Shown here: one piece after another, positions 43,006 through 50,872 of the stretch
Layout of the letters: every line of letters starts with the position of its first letter
How positions within the stretch are numbered: the first letter of the stretch is position 1
Assembly (NCBI RefSeq): GCF_004634245.1
Contig: NZ_SJTF01000017.1
Coordinates: forward strand, 1-64,000
Direction: 5' to 3'
Source of the DNA: Flavobacterium foetidum
Lineage (GTDB): Bacteria; Bacteroidota; Bacteroidia; Flavobacteriales; Flavobacteriaceae
Length of the DNA stretch: 64,000 nt
Notes under the pieces: model-generated
What the model was told of the DNA's origin: nothing
Database searches by the model: none
Seen by the model: the letters and a program-made list of their open reading frames with translations, nothing else
Position numbers and translations under genes: made by a program

Positions 43006-43554
43006 ATGGAATATTATAACTATCTAAAATCACTGCATCTTATTTTTGTAATAACTTGGTTTGCAGGTTTGTTTTATATCGTGCGTTTGTTTGTTTATCA
43101 AATTGAAGCAAGTGAGAAACCATCTCCAGAAAAGGAAATTTTGCAGGCACAATATAAAATTATGGCCTATCGTTTGTGGTACATTATCACATGGCCGTCG
43201 GCGGTTCTGGCAAGTATTTTTGCTTTTTGGATGCTGTTTTTTACAGATGCAGGACATATTTGGATAAAAATGCCGTGGATGCACGTAAAATTATGTTTCG
43301 TTTTCCTATTGTATTTATACCACGGAAAATGCCATCAGATTTTTAAGCAACTCCAAAGAGATGAGGTAAAATATTCCAATAATTTCATGCGTTTATGGAA
43401 TGAAGGCGCAACGATTATTTTGTTTGCCGTTGTATTTTTAGTAGTTTTAAAAAGCGCCATCAACTGGATTTACGGCGTAATCGGAATTATTTTATTCTCA
43501 GTTTTAATTATGCTGGGATTCCGATTTTATAAACGAATAAGAGAAAAAAAATAA
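43006..43554 (+). CDS. hemJ: HemJ-type protoporphyrinogen IX oxidase (CopD-like membrane protein)
   Basis: 182 residues, four or five transmembrane helices. HemJ features: the N-terminal His in 'YLKSLHLIFVITWFAGLFYIVRLFVY', 'YRLWYIITWPSAVLASIFAF', 'PWMHVKLCFVFLLYLYHGKCHQIFKQL' and the late 'NEGATIILFAVVFLVVLKSAINW'. Family role: oxidation of protoporphyrinogen IX to protoporphyrin IX, immediately before ferrochelatase; its position just after hemH agrees. The CopD/DUF2214 relatives make this a family-level call. Confidence 0.82.
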   Translation: MEYYNYLKSLHLIFVITWFAGLFYIVRLFVYQIEASEKPSPEKEILQAQYKIMAYRLWYIITWPSAVLASIFAFWMLFFTDAGHIWIKMPWMHVKLCFVFLLYLYHGKCHQIFKQLQRDEVKYSNNFMRLWNEGATIILFAVVFLVVLKSAINWIYGVIGIILFSVLIMLGFRFYKRIREKK

Positions 43555-43562
43555 AAAAGGTT

Positions 43563-43707
43563 GCCACAAATTACACGAATTAGCACAAATTTCTTTTTGT
43601 AATATTTGCCACAGATTAAAGGATTATTTGGATTAAAAAGAATCATTTAAATCCTTTTTAATCTGTGGCTAAAATAAAAATTAGTGAGAATTAGTGTAAT
43701 TCGTGGC
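43563..43707. repeat. Nested palindromic repeat (GCCACAGATTAA family)
   Basis: Outer arms 43563-43592 (GCCACAAATTACACGAATTA..) and 43678-43707 (..TAATTCGTGGC); inner arms 43608-43625 (GCCACAGATTAAAGGATT) and 43650-43669 (..TTAATCTGTGGC). A relative lies at 54455-54601. Confidence 0.8.
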
Positions 43708-43721
43708 AAAAAAACAAAACT

Positions 43722-45194
43722 ATGTTTAACAACTTCAAAATGTCAATGCTTTCCCTTCGTACCAGGATTTTCCTGTCGATGATTGTATTGATTGTTGTGG
43801 CATCTTTTTTATTGGCTTCGATTTCGATTATTCAGTTTAAGACTGAGGCCAAAGAATACCATCAGGAACGGTTGGAACGAAAAGAAAATGCCGTAAAAGA
43901 ACATATCAATTATGTTCTGGCAACTACAACTTATCCGCTGAAAACCCAGAATCTGGATTTGATTTTTAAAGACAAAATCCACGAGCTGGCTCAGATTCAC
44001 AAAATCGAAATCAATATTTACAGTCTCGACGGAAAACTGCTTAAATCATCCAAAGAATCTTTCGCTGTTGATAAAGTGGCACCGCCAATTCCCGAATATA
44101 TCTTGAAACTGGTTCGCTCTTCTATCGAAAAACGTTTTGTAGACATTAAAACGATTGACGGAGTCAAAAACCGTTCATCCTACAGTTTAATCAAAGACGA
44201 AAAATTCAAACCACTCGGCATTTTAAACCTTCCCTATTTAGAAGACGATGGTTATTACGACAATGAGCTGAATACTTTCCTGATTCGTCTGAGTCAGGTT
44301 TATTCTTTTATGCTGATTGTGGCTTTTGCATTGGCGTATTTCCTTTCGACCTATATCACAAAATCATTAAAAACCATTTCCGACCGTTTGGAAGAAACCA
44401 ATCTGGACCAGAAAAACGAGAAAATTGTTCTGGAAGCGAATAGCAAGGAAGTCAATTTCCTTATCAAAGCGTATAACGGAATGGTCGATAAACTCGAAAC
44501 GAGTGCCATTAAGTTGGCACAAAGCGAACGTGAAGAAGCTTGGCGCGAAATGGCAAAACAAGTCGCACACGAAATCAAAAATCCGCTTACACCAATGCGT
44601 TTGACGGTTCAGAGTTTCCAGAGAAAATTTGACCCAAATGACCCTGACGTGAAGCAGAAAATGAATGATTATTCCGAAACCTTAATTCAGCAGATTGATA
44701 CGATGACATCGGTGGCTTCGGCGTTTTCGAACTTTGCTTCGATGCCTGCGCAACAAAATGAAACTTTGAATGTTGTTGAGGTTGTTGAACTGGCTTTGGA
44801 TATTTTCAACGAAGATTATATTGTTTTCGAAAAAGAAGAAGAAGAGATTATTTCCAAAATGGACCGTACACAATTAATTCGTGTTATTACCAATTTGGTT
44901 AAAAATGCAACTCAGGCCATTCCGGAAAGTCAGTTCCAAAAATCGATTGTGGTGACAGTTAAAAGAATAAACGACAATGTTGAAATTGCCGTAAAAGACA
45001 ACGGAATCGGAATCCAAAGACAAGATATCGGCAGAATCTTCGAACCTAAATTCACCACCAAAACCAGCGGTATGGGACTCGGACTCGGAATTATCAAAAA
45101 CATCATCGAAAATTACAAAGGAACAATTACCTTTGAGTCAACTTACGGAAAAGGAACGACTTTTACAGTTACGCTTCCTATCACTAACTCATAA
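43722..45194 (+). CDS. Membrane sensor histidine kinase (NtrY-like)
   Basis: 490 residues. Transmembrane helix 1 (FLSMIVLIVVASFLLASISII), a periplasmic sensor of ~170 residues, helix 2 (YSFMLIVAFALAYFLSTYIT), a HAMP segment, then the phosphoacceptor box 'WREMAKQVAHEIKNPLTPMRL' and ATPase motifs 'NLVKNATQAIP', 'VKDNGIGIQ', 'GMGLGLGIIKNIIE'. ATG 43740 is an alternative start. No response regulator gene is adjacent, so it is an orphan in this window. The signal sensed is unknown. Confidence 0.9.
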   Translation: MFNNFKMSMLSLRTRIFLSMIVLIVVASFLLASISIIQFKTEAKEYHQERLERKENAVKEHINYVLATTTYPLKTQNLDLIFKDKIHELAQIHKIEINIYSLDGKLLKSSKESFAVDKVAPPIPEYILKLVRSSIEKRFVDIKTIDGVKNRSSYSLIKDEKFKPLGILNLPYLEDDGYYDNELNTFLIRLSQVYSFMLIVAFALAYFLSTYITKSLKTISDRLEETNLDQKNEKIVLEANSKEVNFLIKAYNGMVDKLETSAIKLAQSEREEAWREMAKQVAHEIKNPLTPMRLTVQSFQRKFDPNDPDVKQKMNDYSETLIQQIDTMTSVASAFSNFASMPAQQNETLNVVEVVELALDIFNEDYIVFEKEEEEIISKMDRTQLIRVITNLVKNATQAIPESQFQKSIVVTVKRINDNVEIAVKDNGIGIQRQDIGRIFEPKFTTKTSGMGLGLGIIKNIIENYKGTITFESTYGKGTTFTVTLPITNS

Positions 45195-45204
45195 AACCAA
45201 TACC

Positions 45205-45987
45205 ATGAATTACGAAAATATTTTAGTTTCCATAGAAGAAAAAATAGCAACCATTACTATAAACAGACCCACGAAACTCAATGCTTTAAACAAAGCAACC
45301 ATCAGTGATTTGAGTAAAGCTATAAGTGCCTTGGGAGGCGATGAAAATGTTCGCGTAATCATTATAACCGGAAGCGGAGAAAAAGCTTTTGTGGCCGGAG
45401 CAGATATTTCGGAATTTGCGAATTACACGACTGTTGAGGGCGCTCAACTGGCAGCAGAAGGACAAGAATCTTTATTTGATTTTATAGAAAATCTAAGAAA
45501 ACCAGTTATTGCAGCTGTAAACGGTTTTGCTCTTGGCGGCGGATTAGAATTGGCGATGGCGTGTCATTTCAGAGTCGCTTCTGACAATGCAAAAATGGGA
45601 TTGCCAGAAGTAACTTTAGGATTAATTCCAGGTTACGGAGGAACACAGCGTTTACCGCAATTGGTAGGAAAAGGCCGTGCGATGGAAATGATTATGACCG
45701 CCGCAATGATTTCGGCCGAAGAAGCAAAACAATACGGTCTGGTAAATCACGTAGTGCCTCAAGCAGAACTTTTGTCGTTTACTACTGTTATAGCTCATAA
45801 AATCATTAAAAACGCACCTTTTGCAATAGGAAAAGCCATAAAATCAATTAATGCCAATTTCAAAGACGGCAAAAATGGTTTCGATACCGAAATAAAATCA
45901 TTCGGAGAATGTTTCGGAACCCAGGATTTTAAAGAAGGAACAACAGCCTTTTTAGAAAAACGTAAAGCTGAATTTACAGGGAAATAA
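45205..45987 (+). CDS. Enoyl-CoA hydratase/isomerase (crotonase family)
   Basis: 260 residues. Crotonase hallmarks: 'NRPTKLNALNKATI', oxyanion hole 'GSGEKAFVAGADISEF', 'VNGFALGGGLELAMACHFRVA' with the first catalytic Glu, and 'PEVTLGLIPGYGGTQRLPQLVG' with the second. Hydrates trans-2-enoyl-CoA in fatty acid oxidation. I start at MNYENILV; the upstream ATG 45133 lies inside the kinase gene. Only 10 bases separate it from the kinase stop, so the two may be cotranscribed. Confidence 0.92.
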   Translation: MNYENILVSIEEKIATITINRPTKLNALNKATISDLSKAISALGGDENVRVIIITGSGEKAFVAGADISEFANYTTVEGAQLAAEGQESLFDFIENLRKPVIAAVNGFALGGGLELAMACHFRVASDNAKMGLPEVTLGLIPGYGGTQRLPQLVGKGRAMEMIMTAAMISAEEAKQYGLVNHVVPQAELLSFTTVIAHKIIKNAPFAIGKAIKSINANFKDGKNGFDTEIKSFGECFGTQDFKEGTTAFLEKRKAEFTGK

Positions 45988-45993
45988 TTTTTC

Positions 45994-46088
45994 TTAACCG
46001 CAAAGGTCGCAAGGGATTACGCAAAGCACACAAAGAAAATAAAAAACTTAGCGAACATTGCGTAAATCTTCGCGACCTTTGCGGTTAA
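45994..46088. repeat. Palindromic intergenic repeat (TTAACCGCAAAGGTCGC family)
   Basis: Perfect 17-bp arms at 45994-46010 and 46072-46088, with a second inner pair TTACGCAA (46017-46024)/TTGCGTAA (46058-46065). Followed to ~46145 by short CTCAGAACCT-type direct repeats. Confidence 0.85.
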
Positions 46089-46151
46089 AAACACAAAGAT
46101 TGTAAAAACCTTAGAATCTCAGCATCTCAGAACCTCAGAACCTTAAAAAAA

Positions 46152-46550
46152 ATGTACGAACCAATATTTGCCCTTTTTTGTGAACGAGTTAAAGAAAGCA
46201 TCCAAAACGGAACTTTCGCTAAATTGACTTTAGCCAAAACCATGGGCGATACCGAAATTAAAAACATCTATTTTCGTTTGGTTCTCAACGAAGACAATAC
46301 CTTTTCTATTTCCTTAACTTCCCGTTACAAAACGGAAGAAATCGAAAGCATTCATACTTTAGATGAAGCTTTACTGATTCTGGGAACTTACATCAAAAAG
46401 CCATTTTTAACCGCGCTTTTATTTACAACTGATAACGATGTTACTTTCAAAGTAAATAAAAAGAACGCTGGAAGTATTATCGAACAGCCACCGACATTTA
46501 AAAATGCTTCGCCAGTTATGCTGGAAATGATTGAGAAAGGAATTGTTTAG
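46152..46550 (+). CDS. Unknown small cytosolic protein
   Basis: 132 residues, no signal peptide or membrane segment. Segments such as 'ALFCERVKESIQNGTFAKLTLAKTMGD' and 'IYFRLVLNEDNTFSISLTSRYKTEEIESIHTLDEALLILG' show mixed alpha/beta structure. No family recognised. It sits between two repeat-rich stretches, with no same-strand gene close by after it. Confidence 0.65.
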   Translation: MYEPIFALFCERVKESIQNGTFAKLTLAKTMGDTEIKNIYFRLVLNEDNTFSISLTSRYKTEEIESIHTLDEALLILGTYIKKPFLTALLFTTDNDVTFKVNKKNAGSIIEQPPTFKNASPVMLEMIEKGIV

Positions 46551-46557
46551 TTTTTTG

Positions 46558-46630
46558 GAGCTAATCCCGCTATCCGTTTCAATCTTTTGTGGCGAACCCC
46601 GCCACAAAAGGATTTTCACTTCTATCGGGG
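46558..46630. repeat. Palindromic repeat (TTTTGTGGCG / CGCCACAAAA)
   Basis: TTTTGTGGCG and CGCCACAAAA form a perfect 10-bp hairpin around 46588-46612 with a 5-base loop, flanked by AATCCCGCTATCCG and CTATCGGGGCTAGGG. Confidence 0.7.
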
Positions 46631-46712
46631 CTAGGGCACTCGGTTTCAAAATAACATTTTGGTTTTTCGAATGTTTTTAGAGCATTAAATATAATTAATA
46701 TGTTCCGTTCCT

Positions 46713-47003
46713 TCAACGGATTAAAATCCGTTGCTACAATATATATCGTTCCTTCGGGACTTTTCACATTATATTTTTTTATATCCTAACAGGTTTTAAA
46801 AACCTGTTAGGTATCTGGATATTTATGTCCAATTTATAGATTAAATTAAAAAAGAGCCATAGGCTCGCTAAATTTTGTAGCGACGGATTTCAATCCGTCG
46901 TAATTGTCGATAAGGAAAAAAGAGAGCCGTAGGTTCGACCCATATAATTCTGAGCGTATCTCTGCGGAATAACCATCTTAAATCAGTTTCACAAACAAAT
47001 TAT
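46713..47003. repeat. Tandem duplication unit 1 (contains fossil 3' end of the DtxR gene)
   Basis: About 290 bp, repeated at 47063-47353. It holds a 27-bp palindrome at 46785-46811 (CCTAACAGGTTTT/AAAACCTGTTAGG), GAGCC-ATA-GGCTC and CGACGGATT/AATCCGTCG hairpins, and at its right end a minus-strand remnant reading NLFVKLI-stop (46978-47001), matching the end of the downstream regulator (NLFVKLV-stop). Confidence 0.85.
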
Positions 47004-47062
47004 AGGTTGCTACAATATTGTCCGTTCCTACGGAACTCTATTGGCATGTTTGCATTTGAACA

Positions 47063-47353
47063 ACGGATTGAAATCCGTTGCTACAATATATATCGTTCCT
47101 TCGGAACTTTTCACATTATATTTTTTCATATCCTAACAGGTTTTAAAAACCTGTTAGGTATCTGGATATTTATGTCCAATTTATAAACTAAAATGAAAAA
47201 AAGAGCCGTAGGCTCGCTAAATTTTGTAGCGACAGATTTCAATCCGTCGTAATTGTCAATAAGGAAAAAAGAGAGCCGTAGATTCGACCCATATAATTCT
47301 GAGCGTATCTCTGCAGAATAACCCATCTTAAACCAGTTTCACAAACAAATTAG
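47063..47353. repeat. Tandem duplication unit 2 (overlaps DtxR gene end)
   Basis: Near-identical to 46713-47003 at an offset of 347-350 bases. The palindrome is at 47132-47158. Its last ~25 bases are the true end of the DtxR-family gene. Confidence 0.85.
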
Positions 47354-47981
47354 AAGCAATTTTATTCGAAATAGACAATTCCGTGTCATTAACCTTAATA
47401 CGAACCGATAAATCGAAAGATTCTTTAGAAAGAAATTCAATCTTAGAACCCAGGGCAATTCCTTGTTTATCGAGATATTTCAAGAACTCAGAAGAAGTAT
47501 CTTTTACGCCGACACAAACCCCAGTTTGATTATCTGATAATTCAGAAAGCAGTTGTTTTTCGATTTTAATTATTCGGCCGTTAGCATCTGGGATTGGGTC
47601 TCCGTGTGGGTCTTCTGTTGGATTTCCAAGAAAATCATCCAAACGGTTAATTAATTGTTCCGATTTGATGTGTTCTAATTGTTCTGCAATATCATGAACT
47701 TCATCCCAGCTGAAATTTAGCTTTTCAACCAAAAACACTTCCCACAAACGATGTTTACGAACAATCATTTTGGCTGCCAGTTTTCCGTTTTCAGTCAAAG
47801 AAACGCCTTGGTACTTTTTATAATTCACCAAATCTTTCTCCGCCAGTTTCTTCAACATATCCGTAACCGAGGAAGCTTTCGTTTCCATGATTTCAGCAAT
47901 AGCATTGGTGCTCACTTCTGTTTCCAAAGTAGCAGTTAAGTGATAGATTGATTTAAGGTAGTTTTCTTCTGAAAAGGTCAT
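47328..47981 (-). CDS. DtxR/MntR family metal-dependent regulator
   Basis: 217 residues. N-terminal winged helix ('FSEENYLKSIYHLTATLETEVSTNAIAEIMETKASSVTDMLKKLAEKDLVNY'), the metal-binding dimerisation domain with 'AAKMIVRKHRLWEVFLVEKLNFSWDEVHDIAEQLEHIKSEQLINRLDDFLGNPTEDPHGDPIP', and a C-terminal SH3-like FeoA domain. It follows the Nramp gene on the same strand (104-base gap), so manganese or iron control of that transporter is expected. The last codons lie in a tandem duplication. Confidence 0.9.
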   Translation of the reverse strand: MTFSEENYLKSIYHLTATLETEVSTNAIAEIMETKASSVTDMLKKLAEKDLVNYKKYQGVSLTENGKLAAKMIVRKHRLWEVFLVEKLNFSWDEVHDIAEQLEHIKSEQLINRLDDFLGNPTEDPHGDPIPDANGRIIKIEKQLLSELSDNQTGVCVGVKDTSSEFLKYLDKQGIALGSKIEFLSKESFDLSVRIKVNDTELSISNKIASNLFVKLV

Positions 47982-47989
47982 TTCTTTTG

Positions 47990-48080
47990 AGGTTCTAAGG
48001 TTCTAAGGGGCTGAGGTCCTAAGGTTTTGTTTTAAGTTTCGAGAGAAAACTTAGAACCTTAGCAACTCAGTACCTCAGCA
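47990..48080. repeat. Inverted repeat of GGTTCTAAGG / CCTTAGAACC type
   Basis: GAGGTTCTAAGGTTCTAAGG and GGGCTGAGG on the left, CTTAGAACCTTAGCAACTCAG and CCTCAGCACC on the right. Relatives at 46110-46145 and 56898-56940. Confidence 0.7.
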
Positions 48081-48084
48081 CCTT

Positions 48085-49953
48085 TTATTTAACAATCAAC
48101 AAAGGTATCGAAATTTTGTGTCTTAGTTTGTCTACCGTTGTGCCAAAAAGGATATCTTTCAGGCCAGTGTGGCCGTGGGTTCCCATTACCAGAATATCAA
48201 AAGTGCCTCCGTTGATGATTTCGGGGATTGTCTTATCCGGTTTTCCAAAGCCAAGTTCTGTATCTATTTTGAAACCTTTTGACGAAAGCATTTTCTTATA
48301 TTCCAACAACAGTTTTTCGTCGATTGTGGTTTCGTGGTCGTGAGTGTGTATGCCATACATTAACGCACCAACGGTTTCGACAATATGAATAAGCGTATAT
48401 TGGGCATCCATTCCGCCTAATTCGAAGGCGTGGTTTAGGGCGGCTTCATCGGCATTAGAAAAATCGACAGAAATCGCTATATTTTTTACTTCCTGAGTTT
48501 TCTTTGGAGAAAAATGCAGTTTTAGGTTGTGTGGCGAATGATTGATGTTTTTTGATTTGGCTCTGGCAATAAACGGTTTAAAAACGATGTAAAGCAACAA
48601 AGCTAAAAAGCCAAACGCAAGAGGTACCACCGTAAGCCATAAAACCGTCGGATGACTGGATTCGGCTAGCCATGAAGTGATTTCGTCATAAACCAATTTA
48701 GCATTCAGCGAGACGATAGTAGTAGCGATAATCCAAGAAACAACTTGAGTGGTTTTCGAAATATGAAAACCATTCATTTTCGATTTGTCACTTACAAAAT
48801 GAATCAGCGGAATAATAGCGAAGCCCAATTGCAAACTTAGAATAACTTGACTCAGGATAAGAAGTTTGCCCGTTACGCTTTCGCCATATATCCAAATGAC
48901 AATCAATGCGGGAACAATCGCAATCAAACGTGTTATAATTCGACGAACCCAAGGCTGAATTCTTAAATGTAAATAACCTTCCATAACAATTTGTCCTGCA
49001 AGAGTTCCCGTTACAGTAGAACTTTGCCCGGCGGCAATGAGAGCGACAGCAAACAGAATTGGTGCCCATTTGGTTCCAAGTAAAGGTTCTAGAAACTGAT
49101 GTGCATCCTGAATTTCGGCAACTTCAAACATGCCATTTTTATGAAACGTTGCCGCCGCAAGAATTAAAATCGCTGCATTGACAAAGAAAGCCAGATTTAA
49201 AGCGATAGTTGAATCTATGAAGTTGTATTTTAAAGCCTGTTTGATTCCAGCGGGCGTTCTGTCAAACTTTCTGGTCTGTACCAAAGAGGAGTGCAGATAC
49301 AGATTGTGTGGCATTACGGTCGCCCCGATAATTCCGATAGCAATATATAAGGCTGCCGAATTTGGAATAGAAGGAACCAACCCTTCAATAATCTTATGAA
49401 TTTCGGGTTCTGCAAATATCATTTCGAAAATAAATGAAAAACCTATGATTGCAACCAAAGCAATAATAAAAGCTTCCATTTTTCGAATTCCCTTATTAAT
49501 CAGGAAAAGAAGAATGAAGGTGTCAAGAACAGTAATCAGCACGCCTTCAAAAAGCGGAATGCCAAAAAGCAGGTTGATTCCGATTGCCATTCCGAGCACT
49601 TCTGCCAAATCGCAGGCTGCTATCGCTATTTCTGCCAGAAAGTATAAAATGTAGTTGATGTATTTAGAATACGTCTCTCGCGAAGCCTGTGCCAAGTCAC
49701 GCTGCGTTACAATTCCGAGGCGGGCGCTTAAACTCTGTAAGAGCAAAGCCATTAAATTACTCATTAATAAAACCCAGACCAAAGTGTAGCCGAATTGGCT
49801 TCCGCCGGCAATATCTGTTGCCCAGTTTCCTGGGTCCATATAGCCGACACTTACGAGATAGGCCGGGCCTAAAAATGCCAGTATTTTTCTAAAACCTTTT
49901 TTTTTGTTTTCAGTAGAGACTGATTCGTGTACTTCTTCTAAAGATTTACCCAT
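48085..49953 (-). CDS. Nramp divalent metal transporter with C-terminal universal stress domain
   Basis: 622 residues. Residues ~15-460 are an Nramp (MntH) transporter: 'LAFLGPAYLVSVGYMDPGNWATDIAGGSQFGY' with the metal-binding DPGN motif in helix 1, and 'GIIGATVMPHNLYLHSSLVQ' with MPH in helix 6. Residues ~485-622 are a UspA domain ('IAISVDFSNADEAALNHAFELGG', 'ILVMGTHGHTGLKDILFGTTVDKL', matching the G-2x-G-9x-G(S/T) nucleotide motif). The fusion may tie Mn/Fe import to nucleotide or energy state (inference). An operator-like palindrome lies upstream and a DtxR-family gene downstream. Confidence 0.93.
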   Translation of the reverse strand: MGKSLEEVHESVSTENKKKGFRKILAFLGPAYLVSVGYMDPGNWATDIAGGSQFGYTLVWVLLMSNLMALLLQSLSARLGIVTQRDLAQASRETYSKYINYILYFLAEIAIAACDLAEVLGMAIGINLLFGIPLFEGVLITVLDTFILLFLINKGIRKMEAFIIALVAIIGFSFIFEMIFAEPEIHKIIEGLVPSIPNSAALYIAIGIIGATVMPHNLYLHSSLVQTRKFDRTPAGIKQALKYNFIDSTIALNLAFFVNAAILILAAATFHKNGMFEVAEIQDAHQFLEPLLGTKWAPILFAVALIAAGQSSTVTGTLAGQIVMEGYLHLRIQPWVRRIITRLIAIVPALIVIWIYGESVTGKLLILSQVILSLQLGFAIIPLIHFVSDKSKMNGFHISKTTQVVSWIIATTIVSLNAKLVYDEITSWLAESSHPTVLWLTVVPLAFGFLALLLYIVFKPFIARAKSKNINHSPHNLKLHFSPKKTQEVKNIAISVDFSNADEAALNHAFELGGMDAQYTLIHIVETVGALMYGIHTHDHETTIDEKLLLEYKKMLSSKGFKIDTELGFGKPDKTIPEIINGGTFDILVMGTHGHTGLKDILFGTTVDKLRHKISIPLLIVK

Positions 49954-49972
49954 TGTAAAAGTATTGTTTTCA

Positions 49973-50026
49973 CAAATATATAGAAAAATGATATTCGCGG
50001 AACAATATTTTTAGGCAAGTCTAAAA
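49973..50026 (-). promoter_or_regulatory. Promoter and putative MntR/DtxR operator of the Nramp gene
   Basis: On the minus strand: TTG (50003-50005), 22 bases, TATATTTG (49973-49980). Just upstream, 50009-50026 is an 18-bp palindrome with arms TTTTAGGC and GTCTAAAA (one mismatch, AA centre), similar in style to DtxR-family sites. Confidence 0.55.
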
Positions 50027-50027
50027 T

Positions 50028-50420
50028 TTAAATGTTAGAATTCAAACATTTTGGGCATAATCCTGATAGTGTAAAGTTTATTTCGTTTACTTTATAGTTG
50101 TGCGGCATAATATAACTTGGTTTTACATTTTCAAGACAAGTAATTTCATGACAGTTTTCACAGCTGAAATGCGCATGATTATGAATGTGCACACGCTGAT
50201 GCGAATGATTGCATTTTGCATATTTTACGGTTCCGTCTAGATTGGATATTTTATGAATGATATCTTCATTGACCAAACGGTCCAAAATTCTATAAATGGT
50301 AACGCGGTCGCAGACATCGTTTAACTGCTTCTGGATTTCGGTGTGAGACAATGCGGTTTTAGAGTTTTCAAAGACTTCTAAAACAGCGGTTTTTGCGGTA
50401 GTATTACGAGTTGTTTTCAT
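50028..50420 (-). CDS. Fur family transcriptional regulator (Zur-like)
   Basis: 130 residues. Winged-helix part ('RNTTAKTAVLEVFENSKTALSHTEIQKQL', 'DRVTIYRILDRLVNEDIIHKI') and dimerisation part with His-rich 'KCNHSHQRVHIHNHAHFSCENCHEITCLENV' and a second C-x2-C 'GLCPKCLN': the structural zinc site of Fur/Zur proteins. Divergent from a MerC gene; two similar 15-bp palindromes in the shared region are probable operators. Metal specificity (Zn or Fe) cannot be told from sequence alone; Zur is my guess. Confidence 0.88.
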   Translation of the reverse strand: MKTTRNTTAKTAVLEVFENSKTALSHTEIQKQLNDVCDRVTIYRILDRLVNEDIIHKISNLDGTVKYAKCNHSHQRVHIHNHAHFSCENCHEITCLENVKPSYIMPHNYKVNEINFTLSGLCPKCLNSNI

Positions 50421-50441
50421 TATGAATACGATAAAAAATAA

Positions 50442-50492
50442 CGCAACAATGTTGCGATTAAAATAAATATGTATATTTGCAACAAAATTGCA
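50442..50492 (+). promoter_or_regulatory. MerC promoter with two Fur/Zur-type operators
   Basis: Promoter TTG (50452-50454), 17 bases, TATATTTG (50472-50479). Operator 1 CGCAACAATGTTGCG (50442-50456) covers the TTG; operator 2 TGCAACAAAATTGCA (50478-50492) touches the -7 element and start point. Both share GCAACAA..TTGC. Confidence 0.72.
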
Positions 50493-50511
50493 TTAAGCAA
50501 AAATACTAGAA

Positions 50512-50865
50512 ATGAAGAAATTAACCACGCCCTTTTACGATATTTTAGGAGTTTCAAGTGCGGCCATCTGTTTGGTGCATTGCTTGATTTTTCCATTGTT
50601 AACTATTCTGCCATTAGGCTTAAGTCACAATCCGTTTATCGATTTGATTTTTGCTTCAATAGGTTTATTTGCCATTTTCAAAATTACAAAAAAATCAACT
50701 GTATTGGTTTCTTCGCTATTGATTGTTTCGATAACGTTGGTTATGGTCAGTATTTTGAGCGAAATCTTTTTTGATGAGCATAACGATTTAATCTATTTTG
50801 GCGGAATCGGAATGATTGCAGGACACTTACTAAATTACAAGCTACACAAAGTAAATCATCATTAA
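50512..50865 (+). CDS. MerC-domain membrane protein
   Basis: 117 residues, four predicted transmembrane helices. The MerC signature is 'DILGVSSAAICLVHCLIFPLL', with Cys and His-Cys in helix 1 typical of metal handling. The second half has 'GLFAIFKITKKS', 'DLIYFGGIGMIAGHLLNYKLHKVNHH' with a His-rich end. MerC was first known for mercuric ion uptake, but chromosomal members under Fur/Zur control are more likely zinc or other metal transport proteins (inference). The next gene follows after 7 bases. Confidence 0.83.
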   Translation: MKKLTTPFYDILGVSSAAICLVHCLIFPLLTILPLGLSHNPFIDLIFASIGLFAIFKITKKSTVLVSSLLIVSITLVMVSILSEIFFDEHNDLIYFGGIGMIAGHLLNYKLHKVNHH

Positions 50866-50872
50866 CATAAAT

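Noticed and set aside
45133..45204. Longer enoyl-CoA hydratase start overlapping the kinase gene
   Set aside because: The extra 24 residues are out-of-frame reading of the kinase end; MNYENILV is the family-like start.
46419..47326. Short minus-strand frames in the 46.4-47.3 kb stretch
   Set aside because: They run through palindromic repeats and the tandem duplication and have repeat-type translations.
50469..50774. 101-codon frame covering the MerC gene start
   Set aside because: Out of frame with the clear MerC protein and starts within the operator/promoter.
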